In this document: piece by piece, positions 44,760 through 56,795 of the stretch | How positions within the stretch are numbered: the first letter of the stretch is position 1 | How the letters are laid out: every line of letters begins with the position of its first letter | Source of the DNA: Marsupella aquatica | Lineage: Eukaryota > Marchantiophyta | Reading direction: 5' to 3' | Length of the DNA: 64,000 bases | Assembly (NCBI GenBank): GCA_973895155.1 | Contig: OZ316892.1 | Coordinates: 18,352,001 to 18,416,000, forward strand | Program-made: the position numbers and the translations under genes | The notes under the pieces: model-generated | Seen by the model: only the letters and a program-made list of their open reading frames with translations | What the model was told of the DNA's origin: nothing | Database searches by the model: none

Positions 44760-47693
44760 CTACCTAATACCTGCTCCATATCATACCAGGGTCACAAATG
44801 ATTGACAAAACTTTTGAAATGTGCCTACAATGTCTAATCACTCCATACATAAGTAGTTTCAACTCTCCACTTCTAGAGAGGTAGCTCCCTTGACTACTTT
44901 TGTACTCACACCCTTCCCCTCTCCTCTACTCCAAGGATCAGCAAGGGGGATCTTCGCTCCAAGCTGTCACCTTAGAGTAGATTCTCACACAAACACCCAA
45001 GAAACCAAAGTACTTTCCTCTTCTAGCTAAGTCTCCTCAAGACCCTCAAAGTAGTGTTACCCCTCAACCTTGCCCCCTGGCCTTGGTTTGGGTCCACACA
45101 TCCCCTTTGAGCTCTAGAGAAGGCTCCTCTATCTAAGGACTCTTCCTCTTGTTCTTACTTCTTGTTAACACCACACACCAAACAAAGTACTTTCCACCCT
45201 CAAGCTATAATCCTCTCTAAGTCTCAAAGTAGTGCTATACCTTAACCTTGCCTTTTTGGCCTTGGTTTTGTACTAGCACATCCCCTTCAAGCTTAGACCA
45301 AGATTACATCATAGCATGGACTCTTCTCTTGCTCTCATATACTTCAAATGCACTCACACTTAATGGTCACAATGAAGATTGGCAAGTCTCCTTTTATTGC
45401 ATCACCTTTACAACAAAAGTTCACTACACATTCTCCACACTAAGCATGGACCACCTCTCCCTTCTCAAACTTAGCCCTACCTTGACAAGGTAGAGATTCC
45501 ACTTAAGAGATGAGACTCCCGGTCCCTAACAAAGGAAAACTTTCTCCTTATATACTATTCTCCTTCCACACCACACCAAGCTTAACCTGGGGTCCAACTA
45601 CTCCTCCCCCAAGTCCTCCTAACACACAAAGTCCAACAATATAGTTTGTAGCTCACTCTACAACCTATTGCTTGACTCCTTCCAAGCCCTGGAATATGCC
45701 ACACATGAGTTGCATGCTTTGACCTCCAAACTTGCTCTCACTTATGGTCCTCCTCACCAGCTTCCTAACCCACTTGAAAGCTCGCAAAAAGAGTGAGTGA
45801 GTCTCAAGTTGTGTCATGTAAAGTTGGCTCCTTATTTACTAGTCCTTACTTACTACCCCGACCTATCAACTTACTTTCCTTACCCTAACGGCCTTGCACC
45901 TTTACCCTGAGGTACTCTCTTCTCCATGTATCCTAACTTGGGTGACACGGGTGCAAGAAGTGTCGGCCTAAAAACCTGGTCTTACTTTCCCCATGCCAAC
46001 TCCCGTTTGCAAGCTATGGGACCCCCTCGTGACCTCCGCTAAAAATTTATTTGAGTGATTATTTTTCTGGGTTTCCACCTTCACCAAGGAGTGTCTTACC
46101 TTCCCCTAACTCAGCACAAAAAAATTTGGGCCCCAACGGATACCCCTAGCCAAAGTTATGCCCATTCTCTCAATGCCTGTTTTTGGTGTAAAGCGGGTGT
46201 AAGCGGCGACCCGATTACACTTGAACCTTACACGCCCCTTATGGGGATTTCACATGTCATGAGGGGAGAGTACTCTCATTATACTCACGTTTCTTATGAA
46301 GAAGATTGATAAGGACACCAATTTTTGCAGCATTTTCCTCTCTCTTAAATTCAATCTGAAACGACAACATTCTCTATTGGATCGAATGACAACAGGTTAA
46401 TTGATAGCTCAGCCAGGTCTACAGCACCCTTCTCAGTCCACCTCCATAGCCATCCAACCTTGCAAGTGATTCAAAATCGCAGCAGAATTTTGTAGCAGCC
46501 ATAGCCCACCAATTCGCAACTTGCAGCACAACAGCATAGCAGCAGATTTGAAGCATAGCAACTGATTCAAAGCACAGCAGCAGTAGCCATAGCTTGATTC
46601 CTTCTCAACAACTAGCTCTATTCCAATCACTTAGCCAAGCAGGTCTCTCTTCTCAATTTCGTACCTGCCCACCTCTGCAATTTTGCAGCTAGCAGCAACA
46701 TCCATCAATTCAGCAGCATCAAGGCAATAGCCAGCCAATTCTCGTGAGTATCTCATGCCTGATTAATAGCAGCACCTCTAATCTATTGTGCCGCTGCCAT
46801 AGCAGCAAGCAACCTTCCCAATTCAAAGCCAGCCTTCCTATTCCAATCAGCAGCCATAGCTCACAATTCAATTTCACAGTAGTAGCTGGGTCAAGTCCTT
46901 TTCAACAGCAGCTAGCTCAATTCAATCCCACACCTGCCTATTCAGATCAAGAGTGGCCTATTTTGATGAGCACGAGCCCTTCAATTAGCCCACCTCGTGC
47001 ATTCCTGCCCATGTCGTGCTTGCCTGACCTTGTGCTAGTCTGGTCGCAGCCGCTTTGACGCGTTTTGACACTTAGAAAAATTTCGTTTTCTTTTTCCTCT
47101 CAGGAGAAACAGTTATACTGGCCCCTCTTGAAGGCCATTCCATAATTCACTCAAATGTCCAAACGTACTTCTGAGCACATTTTTGGAATCCTTGGACATA
47201 GGACTCACTTCTAAATTTATCAAACTCTCTAAACACTCCATAACGACTTTTCATTTCTGAGACAATCCAGGGATATTATGATCTATACTAAATTCAATTC
47301 TAACCTCGAACCACAAAATTTACCCCTTGGCTATTTTCTCCGGGGCCTGCTAGTTGGTTATTTTAATTTCTGTCAAAATACTCACAACTCCTAGGTTGAG
47401 ACCCCACTTGACTTCATACTTTTTCAGGGTTCTCTAGGGACCTCCCAGCACCCATAGGAGAAATATCAGCCAAAAATAAAATGTCAGGTGTCGGGTCATT
47501 TTCCGGTCCTGACTTAATCACCTATCCTAACTAAGGGTGGAACATTTGCTGCCTACCAAAATCACATTACTTATCCCTTTACATTTGTTTAGAACAACAC
47601 ATTTTCTCCCTTCCATGATTTCCTACTAGCCTACCCTAGTGACTTAGGGTTGCAAACCCTAAGTACTTTGCTAACACTACAACAACTTTCTTA
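44760..47693. other. CT-rich and CAG-rich low-complexity sequence
   Basis: 44880-45800 is CT-rich with a duplicated block listed separately. 46430-46960 is full of AGCAGC and CAGCCATAGC words, resembling the 62.3-63.3 kb repeat. It separates two coding relics on the minus strand and may be an insertion, but no paired ends were found. Confidence 0.45.
45000..45360 (+). repeat. About 178-bp tandem duplication
   Basis: CAAAGTACTTTCC...CTAAGTCTC...CAAAGTAGTG...CAACCTTGCC...GGCCTTGGTTT occurs twice, from about 45005 and 45183. Confidence 0.75.
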
Positions 47694-48464
47694 CTATTCC
47701 TTGTACAAACAACAAAAAAATTGACGTGTGTTGTGCACTTGCTCAGGTTTAAGAAAATGGATACTCCTAACCTCTGAAACTACACGCGATGGACGTATTT
47801 TTTCTCCAGCACTTTTGATGCTGACATCCCCAAAGGGCACAATCTCGTTAGCATATTTGACATTGCTATCAGATTTTGCCATTGCCAACTCTTTACTCCA
47901 CTTCACTAGCAATGCTCTCTTGTGTGTGTACATCTCGGGGTTTCCAAGCAATGTAGTGTCACCTTCCTCCACTTTGGCTGCCAAATTATCCCAAACATGC
48001 TTCTCCAAGTTGAATGCCAAATTTTCCAAAAATTCTCCTGGTTTCTCAGTTTCATCTTCAAATGACTTCATTTGCTCTCGTGTGAAATTGTCCTCTTTCT
48101 GTACGTTTTCCCGTATACAACGGGTTATCTCACCAATAAAGTTCTTGTATCCTTTTTGTCTATGTCTTGTGAGCTCCCTCTCGAACCCGTCCACCCCATA
48201 CTGTTTCGGTTGAGTGTAGCAATAAAGTATCTATTTCCATATTGACACTACCACATTGTGTTGAACCTGTTTTGCCTCTTCGTTTGCCCCCTTTCATTTT
48301 CGTTTCCCGGCCACTTTGCTAGAATTCCTAGCATGTTCGAGAGTATTTCGAGCGTTCTTGAATGTGTCTAGAGCAACAAGATTCGGCTCATATCCCTCAA
48401 TCACATGTTTTGTGATCGTCTCCAACACTTGCCTATACTCTAAACTAAAATTATCGATGATCAT
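47694..48464 (-). pseudogene. N-terminal coding relic of the minus-strand unit
   Basis: A 56-codon ORF begins at ATG 48464 (MIIDNFSLEYRQVLETITKH) and ends at 48294. A helical, charged ORF 48194-47694 follows (FERELTRHRQKGYKNFIGE, FLENLAFNLEKHVWDN, YTHKRALLVKWSKELAMA). It could be the start of the same gene as the kinase and RING-like pieces downstream. No family recognised. Confidence 0.4.
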
Positions 48465-49400
48465 GTTTTCTCTTCACAAAAGGAATATGTGAGGGAGGAA
48501 CAAAACCGACCGGGATTTAAATAAAATTCTTCCAATAAGGTTTCAACGACCAGCCTGAAAATTACAAGTCGTATTGTTATTATCTCTTCTTGGTTTGTTT
48601 TTCCCTGCATTATGTATTTTATTGCACACATGGTTTTAATTACCTTTAAATTTAACAACAATAAAAGAGAAAGATCATAGTTGTGAAATATCGCAGACCA
48701 AGCGGACGCTCAAAGCATGCGCATAAAAGTGTTATTTTCTTTCAAAGTTGTTATATTCCTGCTTTGACATATGTGATTTGGTGTCTATAATTTAACACTC
48801 ATTTGTAATTCAAGTAAAAACATTCTCGACGAATCGTAGTATCCATGCAAAGTATCGCAGACTGAGCATGCGTACATGGATTCTCCTATGTTTTATTTAA
48901 TAAATAAAGGAGACTAAATTGTTAAGGTGATATTAAGAAATTCTTGTATGGAGTATCACAAACCAAACCGAGGCTCAAAGTGTGCGTGTACAAGTATTTC
49001 TTTATATCCCTCCATTTGGCTCTAAGGTTAGGGTTTAAAACACAAAGAAAACTTCAAAAACCACAAAACAAAACAAAAACAAACAAACCAAAAACCAAAA
49101 CCGAAACCAAACACTTACCTCATCCTCCTCCTCTCCTCCTCTTCTGCAAAACCAAAAACGAGGATGGGGAGGAGGGATCTCCTCCTTTTATCCTCTCCCG
49201 AGCACCCTCCCGAGCCTTTCCTGGCTGACCTCACCCTCCAACCCTAAATCGCAAAACCCTAATCCTCTGAGACTCCCATCTCGAACCCCGAACCTCGAAC
49301 CGGACCCCAAACCCCAAACCGGACTATAATTTTGACCCCAAACTAGAATATTTCGTTTCATCCAATCTTGATACAATGATTTCATCACCATCCATCCAAA
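48465..49400. other. Possible leader or promoter side of the minus-strand unit
   Basis: No ORF of note. 49130-49330 is GC-richer and carries, on the minus strand, GGATTAGGGTTTTGCGA and TTTAGGGTT words typical of plant leaders (telobox-like). The stretch 49035-49110 is an A/C-rich simple sequence. Confidence 0.3.
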
Positions 49401-52400
49401 TCTTCAATTGTCGATCTCTAGATTATAATTCAATTTATCTACTGTCTTTTCAAATCTTTCTTAATCAAATAACTTAAAAAAATTTACGAACAAAATTGGA
49501 AAATTTCTTGATAAAATCTATAAACTTTATACAAGATTTTCCAAATTTCTAGTAACAATCTTTTATGTTTTTTAGATATATGTTTAGATTAATTAATTTA
49601 AAATTTTTGTATCCGATCTAATAAGCCTCTCCCAATATATAATAAATTATAGCAATTCATTATTACATGATTGATGTAATTTCATTTTTTTCATCAAACC
49701 AAACAATTCAACTTTCATCATTTTTTAAAATATAAAAATTTTAAAAAAAATACAAATCTTAAATTGGGAAATGAAAAATTCTTTTAAGTTTTTTTTGGAT
49801 AATATTTATATTTCATATATGAAAAGATAATATTCACCCAACAACCACTTATATTAAAAAATTATTTACAATTTTTTAATTTTTTTAGTAAACTTTATGA
49901 TTTAATATAAATAAAGAAATATTCCAAATAACTAATTAAAAAATATATTTATCAATTTGATTTCCTATAAAAAAATAAATTTCATTTTAATTAAGTTTAT
50001 AGTATAAGTTTTGGTAAAAATAATAAATATAAATTTAATGATAATTATCAAATATGCTAAAAATTTTGGACATAAAACATAGTCATAGAATATAAATTGT
50101 ATCGACCATTAAATAATGAAATTTCAACCATAGTTATATTAAAAATCATGTCCCCAAGTCAGTCAATTTTTATTAAACCTTAAATCTTAAATTTGACAAT
50201 GAATTAGTCTAACAAAATATTTTTTGAATATAAATAAATTTAAAATATTTTTAATCGCAAAATACATTAGTAATGAACAAAATTTTTATATTTTAAATTA
50301 ATTTTTAGTTCATCTACATTGAATAACTAATAAAAATATTTAAAATTTCAATAATTTATCAAACTACATACATTAAAAAAACTATCACATATAAAAATTT
50401 TAAATTAAATGAATTTTTGTCATACTGATTAACAAATTATATTGGATGATAAAATAATCATAAAACCAACATGAATTCACCATATAAAATGAAAATCATA
50501 AAAAAATTTCATATATTAATACAATTTAATATGCTTATAATAGATGGTATGATCCAATACACAAATTTAATAATATAAAACTTGACTTTAGAAATCAAAT
50601 TAAAATATATTCATAAAATTAATTTATAATAAATAAAACTTAATTAATTTGTAAACAAACAAACTGAAATAACACAACCAAATCCAATGAGATAAATTTA
50701 GAAAACTTTTTTTCACTTACAAATCTTTCTCCATTGAAGATTGTGAATTTTTTTAGGAAATTCATTAAATTTTTGTTAAATTTTTTAACGAAACGTAACA
50801 AATTTATACAAAGTTTGGGGGGAAATTCGATTCAAAATCAAAATTAAAAATATAAAAAATCACAAGATATAACATTGATAATATTTGACCAAAGAACATT
50901 TATAATTTGTTCATAATTTGGCCTTTATAATACATAAAAATATATCTATTGAAATCAAAAATCAAATTAGAAAGATAAAAATATTTTTTAAAGGTCCATT
51001 GAATTTTCATTTTTGAAAAATTTAGAGATAGGTTTCACAAATTAAATTTAGATAATATAAAAATAAAATAAATCAAGTCATAAAAATATTTTTAAGTATA
51101 GTTTTATTATATTTAATATTATTGAATATTTAGATTTATATATTTCAATATCTTTACTTTGTGTATGTAATTTTAGGATGGTAAATGAATCATTATTCAA
51201 AAGATATGTCAAATTAAAAATCTTGAAAATACAAAAAATATTTAAAAAATTTATAACAAAGTTTATTTACACAACCCATAATGAAAAAACAACACTAGAG
51301 AAATTTGAAATTGTAGATGTAGATGATGTCACATGTCGATTGGTGACATGAGTTTGAAAAATTCTATTTAATGAAAGTGCAATAAATTGTGTTGATCAAT
51401 CATTAATTAATAATTTTATTCAAAACTAATCATGCAATTCAACCTTGAATCATAATTAAAACATTTATATAATAAAATAATTATGTATATTTTTCACATA
51501 AGGATATATCATCATTATCTTAATTTCAAAAATAGTTTACAAAAATTTCTAAAAAAGATGTGAGTCATATATAATAATGTAAATTTTTCTTAATATTATT
51601 CAATTGTAATGTTCCAGACTATTTCAGTGGTTTACACTATTTTTTTAATTTTTTTAATATTATTGATTTTAACTAGAATTTTACTTGTCATATTCTATCA
51701 AGTTCAACTTATTAGTCAGCTCATGTTTATGTCAATCACAATGCTCATAATTACTCATGTCATGCATAAATATTCTTTATGTAAACTTATTTACATATAA
51801 GTGTAACAAGGAAAATTAAAACAATTCATTTATATAATAGATTTTTGAATTATTTAACCAACATGGTATGTATAAATATATCTAGTGAAAATATGCACTT
51901 TGTTGTTATATAATATTTCTATGATATTATTTTCTTTATATTTACAGGTAAATAACTATGGCCCCAACATTATTAACAACGGATTGGACGTGCAAACGGA
52001 TGAAAGGTGAAAAAAATTTATTCTCAATTAAGTTTTATAATAGATTTATAAATAATAACTACCAAATTTATCAAGAAAACCAATTATAACCAATTGAGGG
52101 CTTTTTAAATTCAAATCTGAATAGTTTGGTTGAAAAGGGTATGAAATACACACTCCATACATAAATAAATTATTAGTTTACATGGTTAATTTTAATTTGA
52201 TCACGTATATATAGGCTCACAATTAAAAGCCTTAATATTTATATCATTATGGAATTCCTCGTCGCAATTCCAAATTGACAATAGCCAAAGTACTTTGTAG
52301 GTTTAGAATTGTTTGGGTGATCATAAATGATTGATACAACAAATGAGTAGACATAGATGATGATGTTTTAAAAATTCAACCATACAAGAAAAAAATATTT

Positions 52401-54840
52401 GATTAAAAACATGTACTTAATATTCTATTTGTTTTTATGAAGATTCAATAAACTAATATGTATAGTCAAGCAAATGTTCATCACATCAACATACTCTAAA
52501 TAGCTGTTAAATTTTGATAACTAATTCATTGCTTGTTTCTGATGTAAAAATTTTGATTATGTTCATTTAAGATTCTTGGAAGAAGTTTACAAGCGTTGAA
52601 GACCTTTATAAATGATAAAAATATTGGATTATAATTTATCCAAGAAACAAATATATTTCATAACAGTAAACTTTTAAGAATAGCAAGGAAAATTTGTATG
52701 GTCTCTTGAAAATACTAAGGGGTTCTTGGGAGGGGTTGTACGCACATATACCCTTCACTTTACAAAGGTTGGGGCCCAGGGGTAACTAATGAACTAATAT
52801 TTTTTAACATATTTGGTTTCATAGTTATTCATTAATGTTCCAGAAACATCGAAAGAGTCTCATTGATAGCATGGAGGATATAATACCTTAAATATATTAT
52901 AAAGTTGTAACATAACCCAAACTGATCAACTAAAGCATTTCTTAAAATAATTACAAAATTATATGTAGATATCATAATGAGACTCTATTTGGAATTTGCA
53001 GCATGGTTAGTGCATTACTTCATGATGAAAGTTTCTCACTGGCAAAAATTGTGATGTCACTTCTTTTCATTAATGAAACAAAAAAAAACTTGTGTTGACA
53101 AATACATTTAAAGATGTCCTGGTGAAAGTCATGCAAACATTTTTCAGTGTGCAACAAAGAATTACAAGTAAAGAGTTTTTGTCAATGGTCAGATATTCAA
53201 TATCAATATCTGACCAACATTGAATATTTTATTTCAATAAATAATTGGTCAATATTTTCTGGTGTTGAGAGCTATAGATTATATACACTGTTCATCATAA
53301 TTAATGCGACTAACACTAATTCAAAAACACTCATTTTCATAATCTACTTACAAATTAATCTTAGTCACACTAATTTTATGCTAACAGCATTTTTATACAC
53401 ATGAATTAGTGTTAGTTACACTAATTTTGTGCTAGCATCATCTTGTGCACATGAATTAATATTATTGTAGTCTTAAGAGTGAAAAAATAAGAATTTATTT
53501 TTTTTAAATCCACAATAAATTAGTGTTACTTTAGACTCAAGATCGTCCATTTTTTACAAGCTTTCTATTTTTATGCAGTGCAAGAATCCACTCTAATTGA
53601 GATCAAGAAGAAGGTGTTTGTCCGTTGTGATCAAGGCCCACATCTCAATCATGTACAAGTCAAATTCATTGGGAAGAGTAAATTCATCAATGGAGGAGTT
53701 GAACCCCACATATAGACTTGCCCATGTTTGAAACTCATAGGTATAGAGTAACAACATTCTACTTTGATGACTAACCTAATCCTTCAGCTTGGTTTTTTCT
53801 CTCCTTGAAACTTGAAAGTATTGGCTAAATAAAGCAAAAATATTCCTCCCCTTGTCTACGAGCCAACAAAAAGTATAGTTGGACAATTGGACATTTTTGG
53901 TTGGTTTGTAGATAAGGAAAGAAATTTTCACTTTACTTTGTGGCATGTGCACTGGGTAATTTTCTAGTATAGTGTAGTGTAAAGCCTAATATTAGTCCAT
54001 ATATTGAATAGGTGCAATTGTAATTGAATGTAGCGCCCGGCTAACATAGACACCAGGTGCACTCGATCATGGGTACTCCATAGTCACAATTGCAAGAACT
54101 ATACATGTGCACTTGATGTTTGAATATTGTATACGCGATACTTTATAAAGACACAAGGGGTTTTACAATGAATTTCCAAAGTACTTATAAATGACTCAAG
54201 GTTATTTTTAATATACTGAAAATTATTCATTATATTTTTCAAGGGTCTTTTAAATTCTCCACATGAAAATTAATAAGGGGTATGTAACATCAAAATGTTC
54301 ACAAGGGTATTAGGAGTTTTAGCCTAAGTGATTCCCCAGGGATCATACAAAATAAGTTGGGGTATTTTGATTCTTGTTTTGATTTTTCTTGTATTTAATA
54401 TTTTCTCTCTATAGACTCTTTTTTTGAAAAACATCTCCCCGCAACATTTTGAACATCGTACCTTGCATCTAAGAGATTTTCATTGGGGGACTCCTGTCAT
54501 AGCTAGCAACTTTGTAAAGGAATAGGCAGCTTTAAGAAGACTACACTTTCTAATCATGGCATAAGCATTGAGGTACAAGTACTACCAAAATCTAATTAAT
54601 TTATTCTTGCTTTAAAGGTGTTACTACAAAATGCACTCAAACTCTGAAAAGGAATGGTTTATTAATCTTCTCAACATGAGAATGCTTGGAGCAAACAATA
54701 CAAGACCAACTATTTTATCTTCGTTTGGAGGATATATCTCACACTTTTAGATATCTTAAAAAAAATTTCCTTCATTTATCTAGATATGATAGTCTAAAAG
54801 CTTTATGTGACCATTTAGGGAAGATTGCGCAACCCCATGG
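49401..54840. other. Very AT-rich gene-free block
   Basis: 49.45-51.6 kb in particular is dominated by AAAT/TTTA words, clearly more AT-rich than the rest; ORFs are short and low-complexity. It contains a small hairpin at 53186-53216. A 53-bp duplication lies near 53350-53455 (CACTAATTTTATGCTAACAGC / CACTAATTTTGTGCTAGCATC). From about 54690 to 54835 a short ORF reads LFYLRLEDISHTFRYL before MITE-like sequence. Confidence 0.6.
53186..53216. repeat. Perfect 12-bp inverted repeat
   Basis: TGGTCAGATATT and AATATCTGACCA are exact reverse complements around a 7-base loop. Confidence 0.8.
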
Positions 54841-55010
54841 GCGGGGAGGGGGGCTGGGTTTGTCACTTCCACGGGAGTGCTACATCACATGCGTCAAAAT
54901 ATATAGGGTGACCATTTAAATGGTTATGAAGGAAGATTTCCAAAGTTTTGTGAAAGAACAATAGGGTCAGTTATATTTTTGGATACTCTTTAAAGAACAA
55001 TAGGCCCAGC
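54841..55010 (+). mobile_element. MITE relic, same family, one end only
   Basis: TGTCACTTCCACGGGAGTGC, ACATCACATGCGTC, ACCATTTAAATGG and GAAAGAACAATAGGGTC match inner parts of the two intact MITEs. The outer end (GGGGAGGGGGGCTGGG) is diverged and no right end or target duplication was found. Confidence 0.6.
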
Positions 55011-56795
55011 CTCATTAAATAGGTCATATTACACGGAATTGTTTAAGAAAGTTAATCAGAGTATTTTGAGTCATGTGCATGCATATATGACATGAGTCAT
55101 GTCCTAATTGGTACACATGTTAGTATGCAAATGATTGGTACATGTGTATTCCCAAAGAACATGAATTCTGATTTTTGCCAAAATAATCATAGCTAGTTAA
55201 AAATTTGCATGGGTGTAGGGTTTGGGCAGGTATGTTTAGGGCTAACCAATTTCATGGGGTCTCAAATATAGTTGTTGGTATTGGAGGGCTATGAAAGGCT
55301 CAATAAAAGGGCTATAATGGAAGGATGTAAATTGAGGAGCCCATTGGGACTTTGATAGGAATTGAGGGTAGGTGAGGCTACTAAAGTTTTTGGTATTCAA
55401 GTTTGGGTTTTAAACCAGGGAGTTAAGTGTTGGGCAGCCAACCTGCTGCCCAATTCCAATGTCCAGTTTAAACACTTTGGAGCTGGTAGAGGTCAAAATT
55501 GGAGCTTGATGCCACAATAGATTAATGGTAATGGTAATATATTGTATAGGGTTGGGGACCATAAAAGTCATGGGAGCTGCAACAAAAGTGAAAGTACAAT
55601 GCAAAATAAATCCATGATCTGAGCTTGATCAATATGTGCTCCCTGGTATGCAACTCCCCTTTTCATAATGCAAGTTTTTGATTCCTTATAATGGCCTTAT
55701 ATCGAATTGGCCAGATTGCATTTTATTTTAGTCTACCAAAGTCTCTTACTCTTATATATCTATAGTAAGATATATTTGCTACAACATATAAAATTAAAAA
55801 TGAATGTCAATTGAAAGTCAGATTTTATTAAACCACAATTCGGTATCTAAATACGCCGGGTGAACCGGAGTGCTCATTCCATAATCGGGTTTATCGCGTT
55901 TGCGGACGGGGCACCTAACCATGACCCTCCGATCGTCCACCATATCAATCTCATCTGTCCATCAAATGACAAGATCTAGGGCTCAAAATGTAGCTCTTAG
56001 TGAGATCTACGTCTCAGAAAAAACCTCAGTGAAAAATGAGGAAAAATGAGTAAAAAAAAATGAAAAACAAACAGAGCGTTCTGATTGGTTGTTACCACGA
56101 TTTTGAATTTTGAATTTTTGGGCAGTCCGGGCAGGGGGCACCTGTCCCCATAAACGCACAGGGTGCAGGGCAGAGTCTCGGGTGACTCACACAGGCAGCG
56201 CCGGGTCCGGAGGGGCTTTGCCTTGGCCGGGGGCTGCAGCCGGGGATTATCTTTATATGGAGTTGGTGGTACTCTATTTTCGAATAACTTCCCATAGCAC
56301 AATGGTTCAAGCTCTTCCCTGCAAACTAACAGGTCCTGTGTTCAGACCTTCCTTGCGCGAAGTGATGCACAGATCTTTTGCTAAGAACCTATTCTGCCAG
56401 TTGCTTAGGGCGGCGATTAGGGTTACTAAGAAGCACCCTAATCCTACGGTTCCAAGATCCAACAGTTCCAAGATCCAACGGTTCTACACCGGGTTCTACA
56501 CAAAACGGGGAAGAGGGGACAAGATCCAGCCATTGTTTGACCTAGCCAATTAGGAAGAGGGGATGAAAATTGGCAATGGGGAAAGGGAGCTTGTGTTTCC
56601 AAGGAAGCCTCATTTGTCATTGTGTCCCAAGAGAAATTTGTTTTTTTATTGACAAGTTCTTCCTTCCCTTAGGTCTCCAGAGTTTTTTGGTGCAAGTCCT
56701 TGGTTATCACCGGATTGGGCTTGGCCTCCGGTCTGCGTTGTAGAGGTTTAGAGTTGGTTTTGAGTTTATTTTATAGGTTTTTAGGATAGGGTAGT
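55011..56795. other. Intergenic; no gene
   Basis: AT-rich to 55800, then mixed, with a GC-rich patch at 56120-56240. The 147-codon ORF at 56110-56553 crosses the tRNA-like relic and has no domain, so it is taken as chance. Confidence 0.5.
56287..56352 (+). repeat. tRNA-Cys-like relic, possible SINE head
   Basis: CCCATAGCACAATGG fits the polymerase III A box, CCTGCAAAC has a Cys (GCA) anticodon setting, and GTGTTCAGACC resembles a B box at the right distance. The anticodon and acceptor stems do not pair, so this is not a working tRNA gene. A tRNA-derived SINE is possible, but no tail or target duplication was seen. Confidence 0.35.

Noticed and set aside
56110-56553. 147-codon plus-strand ORF
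   Set aside because: It crosses a tRNA-like relic, has no domain and its composition follows the local GC patch.
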